From Flavobacteriales bacterium (GTDB lineage Bacteria; Bacteroidota; Bacteroidia; Flavobacteriales; JABDKJ01), in contig JABDKJ010000032.1 of assembly GCA_013002285.1 (NCBI GenBank), positions 1-58,633 on the forward strand: a DNA stretch of 58,633 nucleotides. Reading direction: 5' to 3'. This document shows positions 8,374 through 17,858 of this stretch, in pieces. A program made the position numbers and the translations under genes. Within the stretch, counting starts at the first letter, position 1. Each line of letters begins with the position of its first letter. The notes beneath the pieces were generated by a model. The model made no database searches. It had not been told where the DNA came from and saw nothing but the letters and a program-made list of their open reading frames with translations.

Positions 8374-9135
8374 TCAAATATTTCTATCAGTGTACCACTT
8401 CAACAAGAGATCATTGAAGGTTTTTGGATGCTCCATCATTGGAGCGTGCCCACACTTATCTATCCAATAAAGGTTGGACTCAGGCAATTTAGAGTGAAAT
8501 TCTTCAGCTACCTCAGGTGGAGTGATCGTATCATTTTTACCCCAAATAAGACAAAACGGCATTTTATAATTTGGAAGCTCAGAAGCCATGTTATGTCTTA
8601 TAGCAGATTTAGCAATAGACAGAATGCGCAATACTTTATTACGGTCATTTACGGCCTCGTGACATTCATCAACTAGTTCATCAGTAACAATATCTGGGTC
8701 ATAAAAAGTAAGAGCTATCTTTTCTCTGAGATATTTCTTGTCTTCTCTTCTCGGGAAAGAGCCTCCAAATGCATTCTCATATAAACCAGAACTACCAGTA
8801 AGCGTAACAGTATTAATTTTCTCTGGATGCGCTGCAGAATGGACCAGAGCAACATGTCCTCCAAGAGAATTCCCTAATAGATTTACCTTGTTAAAACTTT
8901 TGTGCTCTATGAATTCGTGCAAGAACTTTGCAAGGTTTTTGACGTTACACTTCAAAAGAGGTAAGTCATAGATGGGAAGTAAGGGGATCACAACCTTATA
9001 CCTTCCCGTGAAGGTGTCAAAGACATCTTTGAAATTGCTCAGAGCTCCAAATAGCCCATGTAGTACTATGATCACAGGTCCTTCACCTTGCTCAATGTAT
9101 TTGAATTTTCCTTCTTCTATTAGTTGGTCGCGCAT
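8374..9135 (-). CDS. alpha/beta-fold hydrolase
   Basis: A 253-residue cytoplasmic alpha/beta hydrolase without signal peptide. The HGLFG oxyanion segment is at about 26-30, the nucleophile elbow GNSLGG puts the serine at residue 90, WGKNDTITPP holds the likely acid and KCGHAPMMEHP the catalytic histidine. The substrate cannot be read from sequence; relatives include small ester and C-C bond hydrolases. It is first in a two-gene operon with engB. The ATG at 9135 has a -7 box ending 5 nt upstream, so the transcript is probably leaderless. Confidence 0.87.
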   Translation of the reverse strand: MRDQLIEEGKFKYIEQGEGPVIIVLHGLFGALSNFKDVFDTFTGRYKVVIPLLPIYDLPLLKCNVKNLAKFLHEFIEHKSFNKVNLLGNSLGGHVALVHSAAHPEKINTVTLTGSSGLYENAFGGSFPRREDKKYLREKIALTFYDPDIVTDELVDECHEAVNDRNKVLRILSIAKSAIRHNMASELPNYKMPFCLIWGKNDTITPPEVAEEFHSKLPESNLYWIDKCGHAPMMEHPKTFNDLLLKWYTDRNI

Positions 9136-9140
9136 TAGGT

Positions 9141-9148
9141 CAAATGTA
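9141..9148 (-). promoter_or_regulatory. -7 box for the hydrolase-engB operon
   Basis: On the minus strand this reads TACATTTG, exact for TAnnTTTG. Only 5 nt separate it from the ATG at 9135, placing the predicted transcription start at or next to the start codon. Confidence 0.65.
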
Positions 9149-9373
9149 AAAAAAATAGAAAACAGAGCTAATAAACCTGTTTGGGTGGGCCCATTACCAC
9201 CTTTCTCCTGTATGTAGATGGGCTCATTTTATTCTGAGATCATCAATAAGCAAAATGTCTATATCTCAATCAAATTAAGGTATAGAGAGTGCTATTAAAT
9301 AATTCTTGTTGAAATTCTAAATGCTCAAAAACAATATTAATAAGACGGTTCTCGTTCAAAGTTTTCAACAAAG

Positions 9374-9408
9374 TGGTAAAAAATGGAAGTAAGTGGGAAA
9401 AAGTGGTA
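9374..9408 (+). promoter_or_regulatory. MraZ operator: four TGGNN repeats at 10-bp spacing
   Basis: TGGTA (9374), TGGAA (9384), TGGGA (9394) and TGGTA (9404) recur at exactly 10 bp, in a wider AAGTGG(T/G)A pattern. E. coli MraZ binds TGGGN repeats separated by 5 bp, the same periodicity. The array sits 40-75 bp upstream of mraZ and its last repeat overlaps the -7 box, so binding of MraZ should repress the whole dcw operon. Confidence 0.85.
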
Positions 9409-9414
9409 TATTTG
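9407..9414 (+). promoter_or_regulatory. -7 box of the dcw operon promoter
   Basis: TATATTTG matches TAnnTTTG and overlaps the last MraZ repeat by two bases. Predicted transcription starts near 9418, giving a leader of about 30 nt. No convincing -33 TTG is visible; that region is occupied by the MraZ repeats. The rest of the 313-bp gap 9136-9448 shows nothing else. Confidence 0.65.
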
Positions 9415-9448
9415 ATCACTAATTTTTTCCAATACAACGAACAAAACC

Positions 9449-9913
9449 TTGCTAGATCTCCTCGGAACATATGATTGTAAGATCGATGCCAAAGGCAGGC
9501 TGCTCGTGCCAAAGGGCTTGAAGGATCAATTGAAAGATGTGATCCATGAAGGCTTTGTGATCAATAGGGATCTCTATGAAAAGTCATTGGTCATTTATCC
9601 ATGGTGTGTATGGAAGAAAAACAACTCACGACTCAACAAACTGAACACATTCATTAAGAAAAATCGCGACTTCATCAGGCAGTTCACCGCAAACGCAGTG
9701 AAACTGGAATTAGATGGGCAAGGGAGAGTTTTGGTGAATGGGTCTCTGCTGAAATATGCCGGGATCAAAAAGGATCTAAAATTAATTGCAAATGGTGACC
9801 AGATAGAAGTGTGGAATTCTAAAGCCTACGAGAAAGCTCTCAAGGCAGACTTGAACACAGAGGCTTTAGCAGAAGAGATATTTGGTCAAGGCAATTTTGA
9901 TGACAGTGAGTGA
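9449..9913 (+). CDS. mraZ: MraZ transcriptional regulator of the dcw cluster
   Basis: A 154-residue protein with two SpoVT/AbrB-like halves, each with the MraZ signature: DAKGRLLVP near residue 15 and LDGQGRVLVN near residue 93. MraZ forms ring-shaped oligomers that bind repeats upstream of its own gene and repress the division and cell-wall cluster. The matching operator is seen at 9374-9408. The start is taken as TTG 9449 (LDLLGTYDCKIDAKGR); there is no ATG between the promoter and this conserved N terminus. It overlaps rsmH by 14 bp. Confidence 0.92.
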   Translation: MLDLLGTYDCKIDAKGRLLVPKGLKDQLKDVIHEGFVINRDLYEKSLVIYPWCVWKKNNSRLNKLNTFIKKNRDFIRQFTANAVKLELDGQGRVLVNGSLLKYAGIKKDLKLIANGDQIEVWNSKAYEKALKADLNTEALAEEIFGQGNFDDSE

Positions 9914-10841
9914 TCGCTATCATACACCCGTTCTTTTACATGATAGTATTAGTGGCTTAGATCTAAAACCTGGGGGAACTTATGTTGATGTCACCTATGG
10001 AGGGGGCGGGCACAGCGCTCTTATCCTTGAACAATTGAAAGAGGGTAGGCTCATAGCATTCGATCAGGATGTAGATGCTAAGAGAAATTTGATCAAAGAC
10101 GAACGCCTTTCACTGGTTCAGCAAAATTTCAGATTTCTGAAGCGGAACTTAAAGTCTCTCGGAATTTCTAAAGTAGATGGAATATTGGCTGACTTAGGAG
10201 TTTCCGGTCATCAATTGGATGAAGGAAAAAGGGGTTTCGCTTTTAAGCAAAATGGTCCTCTAGATATGAGAATGGATCGGTCGGTTGGTCGTTCTGCAAA
10301 AGAAGTGTTGCAGATATATTCATTTGAAGAATTAGCGCGAATGTTTCGAGTGTATGGTGAGGTTAATAATCCCGGAAAGTTAAGCGAGGCGGTGATAAGG
10401 AACAGAGGGCAAAAAGAGATCTCTACGACCGAGGACTTTAAAGAGGTCTGTCTTCAATGTGCTCCACAAAAAAAACAAAGTCAGTATTTGTCTAAAGCTT
10501 TTCAAGCGATAAGGATAGAAGTGAATGATGAAATGGGAGCGCTTGAGGATCTTTTAGAGCAAAGTGTTGATGTTCTGAATGAGGGTGGTCGCTTAGTGGT
10601 CATCTCTTATCATTCGCTAGAAGATAGAATGGTGAAGCGATTCATCAGGTCAGGGAATTTCGAAGGGAAGATCGAAAAAGACTTTTTTGGAAAGGACATA
10701 AGGCCGTTCAAGCCCATTTCTGCAAAAGCCACTAAACCATCAGAAAAAGAAATTGAAGAAAACCCAAGAGCGAGAAGTGCTCGGTTAAGAATAGGAGAAA
10801 GAACAGATGAACAAACTAAAAAAGGAAAGAAAGAAAATTAA
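9900..10841 (+). CDS. rsmH: 16S rRNA m4C1402 methyltransferase RsmH
   Basis: A 313-residue SAM-dependent methyltransferase that N4-methylates C1402 of 16S rRNA. Motifs include HTPVLLHDSI at the N terminus, VDVTYGGGGHS (SAM-binding), the DLGVSGHQLD loop and ISYHSLEDRMVK. The ATG at 9900 is chosen; the frame is open to a TTG at 9882 but the conserved N terminus begins at the ATG. It overlaps mraZ upstream and the FtsL-like gene downstream. Confidence 0.95.
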   Translation: MTVSDRYHTPVLLHDSISGLDLKPGGTYVDVTYGGGGHSALILEQLKEGRLIAFDQDVDAKRNLIKDERLSLVQQNFRFLKRNLKSLGISKVDGILADLGVSGHQLDEGKRGFAFKQNGPLDMRMDRSVGRSAKEVLQIYSFEELARMFRVYGEVNNPGKLSEAVIRNRGQKEISTTEDFKEVCLQCAPQKKQSQYLSKAFQAIRIEVNDEMGALEDLLEQSVDVLNEGGRLVVISYHSLEDRMVKRFIRSGNFEGKIEKDFFGKDIRPFKPISAKATKPSEKEIEENPRARSARLRIGERTDEQTKKGKKEN

Positions 10842-11175
10842 GATGCCAGCTTTTTTCAAGAAGGTCATTGACGTTGTCAATGGAAGCTTTCTTGGTAAGG
10901 AAAAGGTAGTTCAGTTCTTGCCTTTTGCAGCTTTTCTAACACTAATGATGGTTTGTTACATCACCTACGGTTACTATACAGAGCGATCTGTAAAAGACCT
11001 GAATGTTCTTGAAGCGAAAATGAAGGATGTAAAATCCGAGCATCTCACTTGGCGTTCAGAATTGGATAGCCTACGGCAGCAATCGTCAGTAGCACAAACC
11101 ATCAAGGAAATGGGACTCAATGAGACAACGGAGCCCCCAGTGATCATCTCTCAAACAGCTTCAGATAAAGAATGA
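10807..11175 (+). CDS. FtsL-like division protein
   Basis: A 122-residue bitopic membrane protein in the ftsL position between rsmH and ftsI. A basic N terminus is followed by one membrane helix (FLPFAAFLTLMMVCYITYGYY, about residues 42-62) and a periplasmic, heptad-like segment (LEAKMKDVKSEHLTWRSELDSL), the layout of FtsL, which pairs with FtsB and FtsQ to activate FtsWI. Sequence identity alone is weak, as usual for FtsL. The start may be ATG 10807 (overlapping rsmH by 35 bp) or ATG 10843 just after the rsmH stop. It overlaps ftsI by 4 bp. Confidence 0.75.
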   Translation: MNKLKKERKKIKMPAFFKKVIDVVNGSFLGKEKVVQFLPFAAFLTLMMVCYITYGYYTERSVKDLNVLEAKMKDVKSEHLTWRSELDSLRQQSSVAQTIKEMGLNETTEPPVIISQTASDKE

Positions 11176-13283
11176 ACCTTGAGAAGAGCACAATACTTAG
11201 GCTAACACTTACTGGCATTTTCATATTTGGCATTTCCATAGCCGTTGCATATCGCCTCTTTCATATTCAGATCACGGCTCCTCCAGAAGTTGAGGAAAGA
11301 ACAGAAAGGTATACTCGTTATACGGAGGTCAATGCAGATAGAGGCAATATCTATTCTGCCGATGGAAGTCTTCTTGCTACCACTTTGCCCATTTATGATA
11401 TTAGAATGGATTTCAAGGCAGATGGGCTCACCGACAAAAGGTTCAATGAGAATATAGGGCCTTTTGCCGAGAATATGTCGGCCTCTTTTGGTGGTTCTCC
11501 TTCTTCTTGGTTGAACAACTTCAAGAAATATAGGAGGGATGGGAAACGATACCAGTTGCTCACACGAAATGTGAATTACAAAGAACTTCAGAAAGTGAAG
11601 CAATTTCCCTTAGCAGAATTGAGCCCTTACAAAGGTGGTGTGCGATTCGAGAAGAAAGTTACCCGCGAGAATCCATTTGGTGAAAAAGCAAGAAGGACCG
11701 TAGGTAAGTACAGCTTTGGAAAACAAAAAGGGATCTATGGTCTCGAGTTAGCATTCGATAGTTTGTTGAGTGGCAGAAAGGGAGAGAGGTTAGAGCGAAA
11801 GATCGCAAGTGGAGATTGGATGCCTTTGAATGATTCCGATGAGCTCGAAGCGATCGATGGAGCGGACATTTATACAACTATAGATATTAATGTGCAAGAC
11901 ATTCTGCAAAATGCACTGAAAAAGAAAATGGTAGAGCATGATGCAGATCTAGGCTGTGCCATTTTCATGGAAGTTGAAACTGGTTTCATTAAAGGAATTG
12001 TAAATCTGGATAAATGCGAAGATGGTCAGTATAGGGAAAAGTTGAATCATGCCGTGGGCACTGCAACCGAACCGGGTTCGACATTCAAATTGCCTGCAAT
12101 ACTAGCAGCTCTTGAAGCTGGGAAGACATCTGTGAATACCATTGTGGATACTAAAAAGGGGAGGCACAGATTTCACAACCGCATCATGAAGGATTCGAAT
12201 GATAAGGGATATGGAAAGATCTCTGTTCAACGAGCGTTTGAATTGTCCTCAAACGTTGGAATTTCTAGGATAGTTGATGATGCTTTCAAAAATGATAAAG
12301 CTGCTTTTGTTGATCTTCTCAGAAGGTTTGGTCTAGACCAAAAAACGGGAATTTGTATTCCCGGTGAGCCAAAGCCATATATAAAAACGCCTGATGATAA
12401 GAATGGTTATTGGTCTGGTGTAACTCTACCATGGATGTCCATTGGATATGAACTTACATTGACGCCTCTTCAGACACTTACATTTTACAATGCAATAGCA
12501 AATAACGGGGTTATGGTAAAGCCTCAATTGGTTAAGCAGATCAAGCGAAATGGAGAAGTCCTTCATGATGCAGGTCCAATTGTAATTAACAAAGATTTTC
12601 TTTCCGAAAGTACTTTAGAAGAGGCAAAGGCCCTTCTAAAGGGAGTGGTTGAAAATGGGACTGCAACAAACTTAAGGTCACCTCATTTTGAGATCTCTGG
12701 TAAAACAGGAACTGCTCAAGTGGCGGTAGATGGGTCTTATAAGAATTCGAGTTCAAGGGCTAAAAAGTATCAAGCCTCATTTGTTGGATATTTTCCTTCG
12801 GACGATCCTAAGTATTCGTGTATTGTATTGGTCAATAATCCTACTAAAGGACTATACTATGGAAATAGAGTTGCCGGGCCAGTATTTCTAGAGATAGCTG
12901 AAAAATTCTATGCAAAGAATTTTATGATCGACTTGGCCCAAAAGGAGATCGAAAGAAAAGGACCGGTCTCTTTAAGTGGTTATGCTCAAGATATTCATAA
13001 AGTATGCACAGACCTCAAAATTCAAACGAACGAGATCAATTCTGAAAATGATTGGGTTGCAACAAAGAGGACGGACGATGGAATAAACATAAGCCCGCTG
13101 AAAACCATCGATAAAAGGGTGCCAAACGTAACGGGAATGGCAATAATGGATGCTGTGCCTTTACTTGAAAATATGGGGCTTGTAGTCCAATACAATGGAA
13201 ATGGGGTCGTGAAAAAGCAGTCCTTAAAAAAGGGCACATCCTTCGATATAAATGACCAAATATCTCTTTCACTCGCTCAATGA
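11172..13283 (+). CDS. ftsI: division-specific class B penicillin-binding protein FtsI/PBP3
   Basis: A 703-residue septal peptidoglycan transpeptidase. A membrane helix (LTLTGIFIFGISIAVAYRLF, about residues 11-30) is followed by the PBP dimerisation domain beginning near ADRGNIYSADG, then the transpeptidase domain with active-site S303-T-F-K306, S359-S-N361 and K511-T-G513. A single PASTA domain (VPNVTGMAIMDAVPLLENMG) ends the protein, as in spore/Bacteroidota-type FtsI. It overlaps both neighbours by 4 bp (ATGA) and works with FtsW, encoded downstream. Confidence 0.95.
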   Translation: MNLEKSTILRLTLTGIFIFGISIAVAYRLFHIQITAPPEVEERTERYTRYTEVNADRGNIYSADGSLLATTLPIYDIRMDFKADGLTDKRFNENIGPFAENMSASFGGSPSSWLNNFKKYRRDGKRYQLLTRNVNYKELQKVKQFPLAELSPYKGGVRFEKKVTRENPFGEKARRTVGKYSFGKQKGIYGLELAFDSLLSGRKGERLERKIASGDWMPLNDSDELEAIDGADIYTTIDINVQDILQNALKKKMVEHDADLGCAIFMEVETGFIKGIVNLDKCEDGQYREKLNHAVGTATEPGSTFKLPAILAALEAGKTSVNTIVDTKKGRHRFHNRIMKDSNDKGYGKISVQRAFELSSNVGISRIVDDAFKNDKAAFVDLLRRFGLDQKTGICIPGEPKPYIKTPDDKNGYWSGVTLPWMSIGYELTLTPLQTLTFYNAIANNGVMVKPQLVKQIKRNGEVLHDAGPIVINKDFLSESTLEEAKALLKGVVENGTATNLRSPHFEISGKTGTAQVAVDGSYKNSSSRAKKYQASFVGYFPSDDPKYSCIVLVNNPTKGLYYGNRVAGPVFLEIAEKFYAKNFMIDLAQKEIERKGPVSLSGYAQDIHKVCTDLKIQTNEINSENDWVATKRTDDGINISPLKTIDKRVPNVTGMAIMDAVPLLENMGLVVQYNGNGVVKKQSLKKGTSFDINDQISLSLAQ

Positions 13284-14743
13284 AACTGCTGAAGGACATA
13301 TTGTATAAGGCAGGATTGAATGATGTCATAGGTCCAACAAATGTAGCTATCGAATCAGTGCATTTCGATTCCAGAGAAGTTGTTGGATACAGCTTGTTCG
13401 TTGCAATTAAGGGCATACAAACTGATGGTCATGAGTATATAAGGTCTGCTCTTTCATCGGGTGCCATTGCGATCGTTTGTGAAGTATTACCTGAAACACT
13501 TCATGGTGGTATCACTTATGTAAAAGTGGAGGATGCTGCTATAGCCTTGGCACACATCTCGGGTAATTTTTACGATCACCCATCAAGCAAATTGAAGCTT
13601 ATTGGAATTACGGGAACCAACGGAAAAACAACAGTTGCAACATTGCTATGGCAATTATTCACCGCGTTGGGTCATAAGACAGCATTGTTGAGCACTGTGG
13701 TAAACAAGATAGGTGACAAAGAGATCCCCGCTACACATACTACTCCGGATGTGCTCAGTTTAAATAAACTGTTGGACGAAATGGTGCAAGAAGGTGTAGA
13801 GTATTGTTTTATGGAAGTCAGTTCTCATGCATTGGTGCAACATAGAGTTACAGGCATCGAATTCAATATTGGCATTTTCACCAACATAACTCACGATCAT
13901 TTAGACTACCATAAAACATTCGATGAATACATCAAAGCAAAGAAAATTTTCTTTGACGCTTTGCCAGAGGATGCGGTCGCTATTGTAAATCACGATGATT
14001 CTCACTCGGAGATCATGGTACAGAATTGCAAAGCAAAAAAAGAGACTTTTGCAGTTAAATCCTTTGCTGATCACAGGGCAAAGATCATTGAGAACCAATT
14101 CAATGGGATCCATATTCTAATTGATGGGAACGATCTCTACACGAAACTGATAGGCAGCTTTAATACCTACAACTTATTAGCGGTATATGCTACTGCAATT
14201 GCCCTTGGGAAAGACAAATTAGAGGTGCTCACTCAGATAAGTGCGTTAGAACCTGTAGAAGGTCGATTCCAGCACATTCGTACAGAAAAGAATATTTCCG
14301 CAATTGTAGACTATGCTCATACACCTGATGCGCTAAAGAATGTCCTCAAAACTATATTGGACATCAGTACCGGAAATGAAAAAGTGATCACTGTAGTCGG
14401 ATGCGGAGGTAATAGAGATAGATCAAAGCGGCCTGTAATGGCAAAGATCGCTTGTGAATATTCGGACAAGGTCATTTTTACATCAGACAATCCAAGAAAT
14501 GAGGATCCAGATGCGATCCTAAAGGACATCAATAGTGGTGTCGATGGAGCTCATTTCAAAAAGACACTCACTATAAAAGATAGAAGAGAAGCGATAAAGG
14601 CTGCTGTTGATATGGCAGTTGCTGGAGATATCCTACTGATCGCAGGAAAGGGGCACGAGAAATATCAAGAGATACAAGGTGTCAAGTATCCATTCGATGA
14701 TTATCAGATCGTGCAAGAAACTTTAAAACTAATGGAGAAATAA
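13280..14743 (+). CDS. murE: UDP-MurNAc-tripeptide synthetase MurE
   Basis: A 487-residue cytoplasmic Mur ligase adding the third residue of the stem peptide. The ATP loop [10 protein letters not shown] has its lysine at 116, and the selectivity motif D403-N-P-R406 (SDNPRNEDP) predicts meso-diaminopimelate rather than lysine as substrate. The C-terminal ligase domain with [12 protein letters not shown] and AGKGHEKYQ is complete. It overlaps ftsI by 4 bp and mraY by one base. Confidence 0.95.
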   Translation: MKLLKDILYKAGLNDVIGPTNVAIESVHFDSREVVGYSLFVAIKGIQTDGHEYIRSALSSGAIAIVCEVLPETLHGGITYVKVEDAAIALAHISGNFYDHPSSKLKLIGITGTNGKTTVATLLWQLFTALGHKTALLSTVVNKIGDKEIPATHTTPDVLSLNKLLDEMVQEGVEYCFMEVSSHALVQHRVTGIEFNIGIFTNITHDHLDYHKTFDEYIKAKKIFFDALPEDAVAIVNHDDSHSEIMVQNCKAKKETFAVKSFADHRAKIIENQFNGIHILIDGNDLYTKLIGSFNTYNLLAVYATAIALGKDKLEVLTQISALEPVEGRFQHIRTEKNISAIVDYAHTPDALKNVLKTILDISTGNEKVITVVGCGGNRDRSKRPVMAKIACEYSDKVIFTSDNPRNEDPDAILKDINSGVDGAHFKKTLTIKDRREAIKAAVDMAVAGDILLIAGKGHEKYQEIQGVKYPFDDYQIVQETLKLMEK

Positions 14744-15972
14744 TGTTGTATCACTTGTTTGAATATCTCGAGAATGCCTTTGATACGCCTGGTGCAGGAT
14801 TGTTTCAATACATCTCTTTTCGTTCAGGTGCATCAGTTATGATCGCTTTGGTGATCAGTATGTTGTTGGGTAATAAATTGATCGGCCTGCTTCGCAAAAA
14901 ACAGATCGGGGAATCGATACGAGACCTTGGATTAAAAGGTCAGAATGAAAAAGCAGGAACTCCAACAATGGGAGGCCTGATCATTCTTGGGGCCATCCTT
15001 ATTCCAGTTCTTTTGCTGGCAGACCTAACTAATTTCTATGTGATCATTCTCTTGTTCACCACAGTATTTCTGGGAGTTATTGGATTTATAGATGATTACA
15101 TCAAGGTATTCAAGAAGAACAAAAAGGGACTAGCAGGTAAATTCAAGATCGTAGGCCAAGTGGGAGTGGGGCTCATTGTAGGTGCTGCACTTTTCTTCCA
15201 TCCGGATTTTACAATGAAGGAAAAAGTTCCGGTAACGCCAGCAGAGATCGCACTGGATACTGATGGAGATGGTTATATATGGAAGGAACAGAAGTCAACG
15301 AAAACAACACTTCCTTTTATCAAGAACAATGAATTCGATTATGCAAATATTCTCTTTTTTCTAAAAGAGAAAGCAGATGAAAATGCCTGGATAGTGTTTA
15401 TTCCTATGGTCATTTTCGTTGTCACATTCGTTAGCAATGGAGCTAATATGACCGATGGGTTAGACGGCTTGGCAACTGGGGTTTCGGCTATCATAGGGAT
15501 AGCATTGGCCATTTTCGCATATGTATCTGGTAACACCATTTTTGCCGACTATCTGGACATTATGTACTTGCCAAACGCAGGCGAAACAGTTGTGTTCGTC
15601 AGTGCTTTTGTTGGCGCATGTATTGGTTTTTTATGGCATAACGCATATCCGGCAAAAGTCTTCATGGGCGATACTGGAAGTCTTGCCTTGGGTGGGATCA
15701 TCGCTGTCTTTGCGATCATCATCAGAAAAGAATTATTGATCCCTATCATATGCGGGATCTTCCTTATCGAAAATTTCTCTGTAATGGCACAGGTGGCATA
15801 TTTCAAATACACCAAAAAGAAATTCGGAGAAGGGAAGAGGATCTTCAAAATGGCACCTCTACATCATCACTATCAAGTATTGGGAATGCATGAATCCAAG
15901 ATCGTAGCAAGGTTTTGGATCATAGGAGTAATGCTCGCGGTTATATCCATCGTAACACTTAAGATAAGATGA
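14743..15972 (+). CDS. mraY: phospho-MurNAc-pentapeptide transferase MraY
   Basis: A 409-residue polytopic enzyme making lipid I from UDP-MurNAc-pentapeptide and undecaprenyl phosphate. Motifs [54 protein letters not shown] and the APLHHHYQ loop are present. It is about 45 residues longer than the E. coli enzyme because of an insert after the FFHPDFT segment. That insert (about residues 154-205) contains DTDGDGYIW, which looks like an EF-hand-type Ca2+ loop, and ends at a [17 protein letters not shown] segment. Longer loops here are usual in Bacteroidota; the EF-like loop is the odd part. Confidence 0.95.
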   Translation: MLYHLFEYLENAFDTPGAGLFQYISFRSGASVMIALVISMLLGNKLIGLLRKKQIGESIRDLGLKGQNEKAGTPTMGGLIILGAILIPVLLLADLTNFYVIILLFTTVFLGVIGFIDDYIKVFKKNKKGLAGKFKIVGQVGVGLIVGAALFFHPDFTMKEKVPVTPAEIALDTDGDGYIWKEQKSTKTTLPFIKNNEFDYANILFFLKEKADENAWIVFIPMVIFVVTFVSNGANMTDGLDGLATGVSAIIGIALAIFAYVSGNTIFADYLDIMYLPNAGETVVFVSAFVGACIGFLWHNAYPAKVFMGDTGSLALGGIIAVFAIIIRKELLIPIICGIFLIENFSVMAQVAYFKYTKKKFGEGKRIFKMAPLHHHYQVLGMHESKIVARFWIIGVMLAVISIVTLKIR

Positions 15973-17300
15973 AAGTTGCTGTTTTGGGTGCAGGAGAAAG
16001 CGGTGTTGGAGCGGCAATTTTGGCCACTAAGAATAAATATGAAGTATGGTTATCAGATAGCGGTCAGATAGCTGACAAATACAAACAAGTTCTTTCACAT
16101 TTTGATATCAGTTGGGAAGAAAACGGTCACAGTGAGAAAGAGATAATGGTCTCTGATCTGGTAGTTAAAAGCCCTGGAATACCGGAGACGGCAGACTTGA
16201 TAATTAAGCTTAAAGAAGCTGATGTTAAGGTTGTTTCGGAAATTGAATTTGCATATCAACATACGAATTCAACCATCGTAGCTATAACAGGGAGCAATGG
16301 TAAAACCACTACCACAAACCTTACTTATTCCATGTTTGAAAAAGCTGGAGTGGATGTGGGAATGGCTGGTAATGTCGGTTTTAGCCTTGCAAAACAAGTA
16401 GCAGAGAATGATCATGACTATTACATTCTGGAACTCAGCAGCTTTCAGTTGGACGGTATAGACACATTCAAACCAAAGGTGGCGGTGTTGCTCAATATCA
16501 CTCCAGATCATTTGAACAGGTATGAGAACAAGCTAGAGAATTATGCAGAGTCAAAGTTCAGGATCACCATGAACCAGGATCAAGACGACTACTTCATCTA
16601 TAACTATGACGACAAGATCATTCGAAAAATGATCAAGGATAAAAATATAAAAGCGCAGATGGTCCCATTCTCAATTAAGACAAAATTGGAAGAAGGCGCT
16701 TGGATAGAAAAGGATCTACTAAACATTAATATAAACCATAACTCATTAAGTATGTCAATTTACGAATTAGCCTTAAAAGGAAAACACAACGCCTACAACT
16801 CAATGGCATCAGCCGTTGCATCCCGAGTCTTACAGATATCTAATAAGGATATCAGAGACAGCCTAGTAAGCTTTAAAGGAATTGAGCACCGTCTAGAGCA
16901 CGTTGCAAATGTCGATGGTATAGATTTTATAAATGACTCCAAAGCAACGAATGTAAATTCTGTGTGGTATGCATTGGATTCTGTAGAAGGCGACATCGTT
17001 TGGATAGCGGGTGGAGTGGACAAGGGAAATAAATATGCCGATCTATCTGACCTTGTGAAAGACAAAGTAAAAGCGATCATTTGTCTTGGAAAAAACAATA
17101 AAAAGATCATTTCAGCTTTTAAAGATCAGGTAGTTGATATTCAAGAAACCACCTCTGTAGATCAAGCCGTTCAATTAGCCAAATTAGTGGGAAGACCAGG
17201 AGACACAGTATTGCTGTCACCTGCTTGCGCCAGTTTTGACCTATTTGAGAACTACGAAGACCGCGGTCATCAATTCAAAGCTGCTGTAAGAGCCTTGTAA
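15969..17300 (+). CDS. murD: UDP-MurNAc-L-Ala:D-Glu ligase MurD
   Basis: A 443-residue cytoplasmic Mur ligase adding D-glutamate. The N-terminal Rossmann domain starts [12 protein letters not shown], the ATP loop GSNGKTTT has its lysine at 112, and the C-terminal domain keeps NDSKATN (carbamylated-lysine region), AGGVDKG, and LSPACASFD. The next two genes are separate copies of its C-terminal domain. It overlaps mraY by 4 bp; a 28-bp gap separates it from the first copy. Confidence 0.95.
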   Translation: MKVAVLGAGESGVGAAILATKNKYEVWLSDSGQIADKYKQVLSHFDISWEENGHSEKEIMVSDLVVKSPGIPETADLIIKLKEADVKVVSEIEFAYQHTNSTIVAITGSNGKTTTTNLTYSMFEKAGVDVGMAGNVGFSLAKQVAENDHDYYILELSSFQLDGIDTFKPKVAVLLNITPDHLNRYENKLENYAESKFRITMNQDQDDYFIYNYDDKIIRKMIKDKNIKAQMVPFSIKTKLEEGAWIEKDLLNININHNSLSMSIYELALKGKHNAYNSMASAVASRVLQISNKDIRDSLVSFKGIEHRLEHVANVDGIDFINDSKATNVNSVWYALDSVEGDIVWIAGGVDKGNKYADLSDLVKDKVKAIICLGKNNKKIISAFKDQVVDIQETTSVDQAVQLAKLVGRPGDTVLLSPACASFDLFENYEDRGHQFKAAVRAL

Positions 17301-17328
17301 TTTTTTTAATATATCAACGCTAAATTAT

Positions 17329-17844
17329 ATGAACACAGACATAGAGATCTTAAAGGACAATGACATTTCGGGCTTCTCTGAGAAAATGCTCGAGAAAAGA
17401 AAAAGTGATCTAAAACAGATACTTGACAACTCTCACAGGCTTGAAGTAGTGGCTGAAATTGACGGAGTTGAGTATGTAAACGATGCAAAGTCTTCTGACT
17501 TGGAGTCTACTGCCTATGCATTAGACCTTATCTCAAAACCGATAGTTTGGATACTTGAAAGTGGAGAGTATGTGAGAACATTTGCTGATCTGGATAAACT
17601 GATCTTAGATGGTGTACAATCAATTATAGTAATAGGGCAGAACAGAAGTACAACTGTTGAAGAGTTAATGTTGCTGACAGATCTTGTAGCAGAAGCCAGC
17701 AATATGGAGGAAGCTATTTCACTAGCAAAAGAAATGGCGCACAAAGGTTCTTGCGTTCTATACTCACCAGCAATGCCAAATAACAACAAATTTGGAAATT
17801 ACCTCTCTCGTGGAGAGGCATTTAAAACAGCATTAGGAATATAA
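17329..17844 (+). CDS. stand-alone MurD C-terminal-domain paralogue 1
   Basis: A 171-residue protein homologous over residues ~36-171 to domain 3 of the MurD encoded just upstream (HRLEVVAEIDGVEYVNDAK against [19 protein letters not shown]). The Rossmann and ATP-loop domains are missing. In place of NDSKATN it has NDAKSSD, the AGGVDKG turn is replaced by LESGEYV, and [10 protein letters not shown] has become SPAMPNNNKF, so ligase activity is not expected. An extra N-terminal segment (about 35 residues, charged, helical) is shared in style with the second copy. It lies inside the dcw operon between murD and ftsW. A role in binding Mur substrates or Mur/Fts partners is only inference. Confidence 0.85.
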   Translation: MNTDIEILKDNDISGFSEKMLEKRKSDLKQILDNSHRLEVVAEIDGVEYVNDAKSSDLESTAYALDLISKPIVWILESGEYVRTFADLDKLILDGVQSIIVIGQNRSTTVEELMLLTDLVAEASNMEEAISLAKEMAHKGSCVLYSPAMPNNNKFGNYLSRGEAFKTALGI

Positions 17845-17858
17845 ATAATCAAGCTAAA

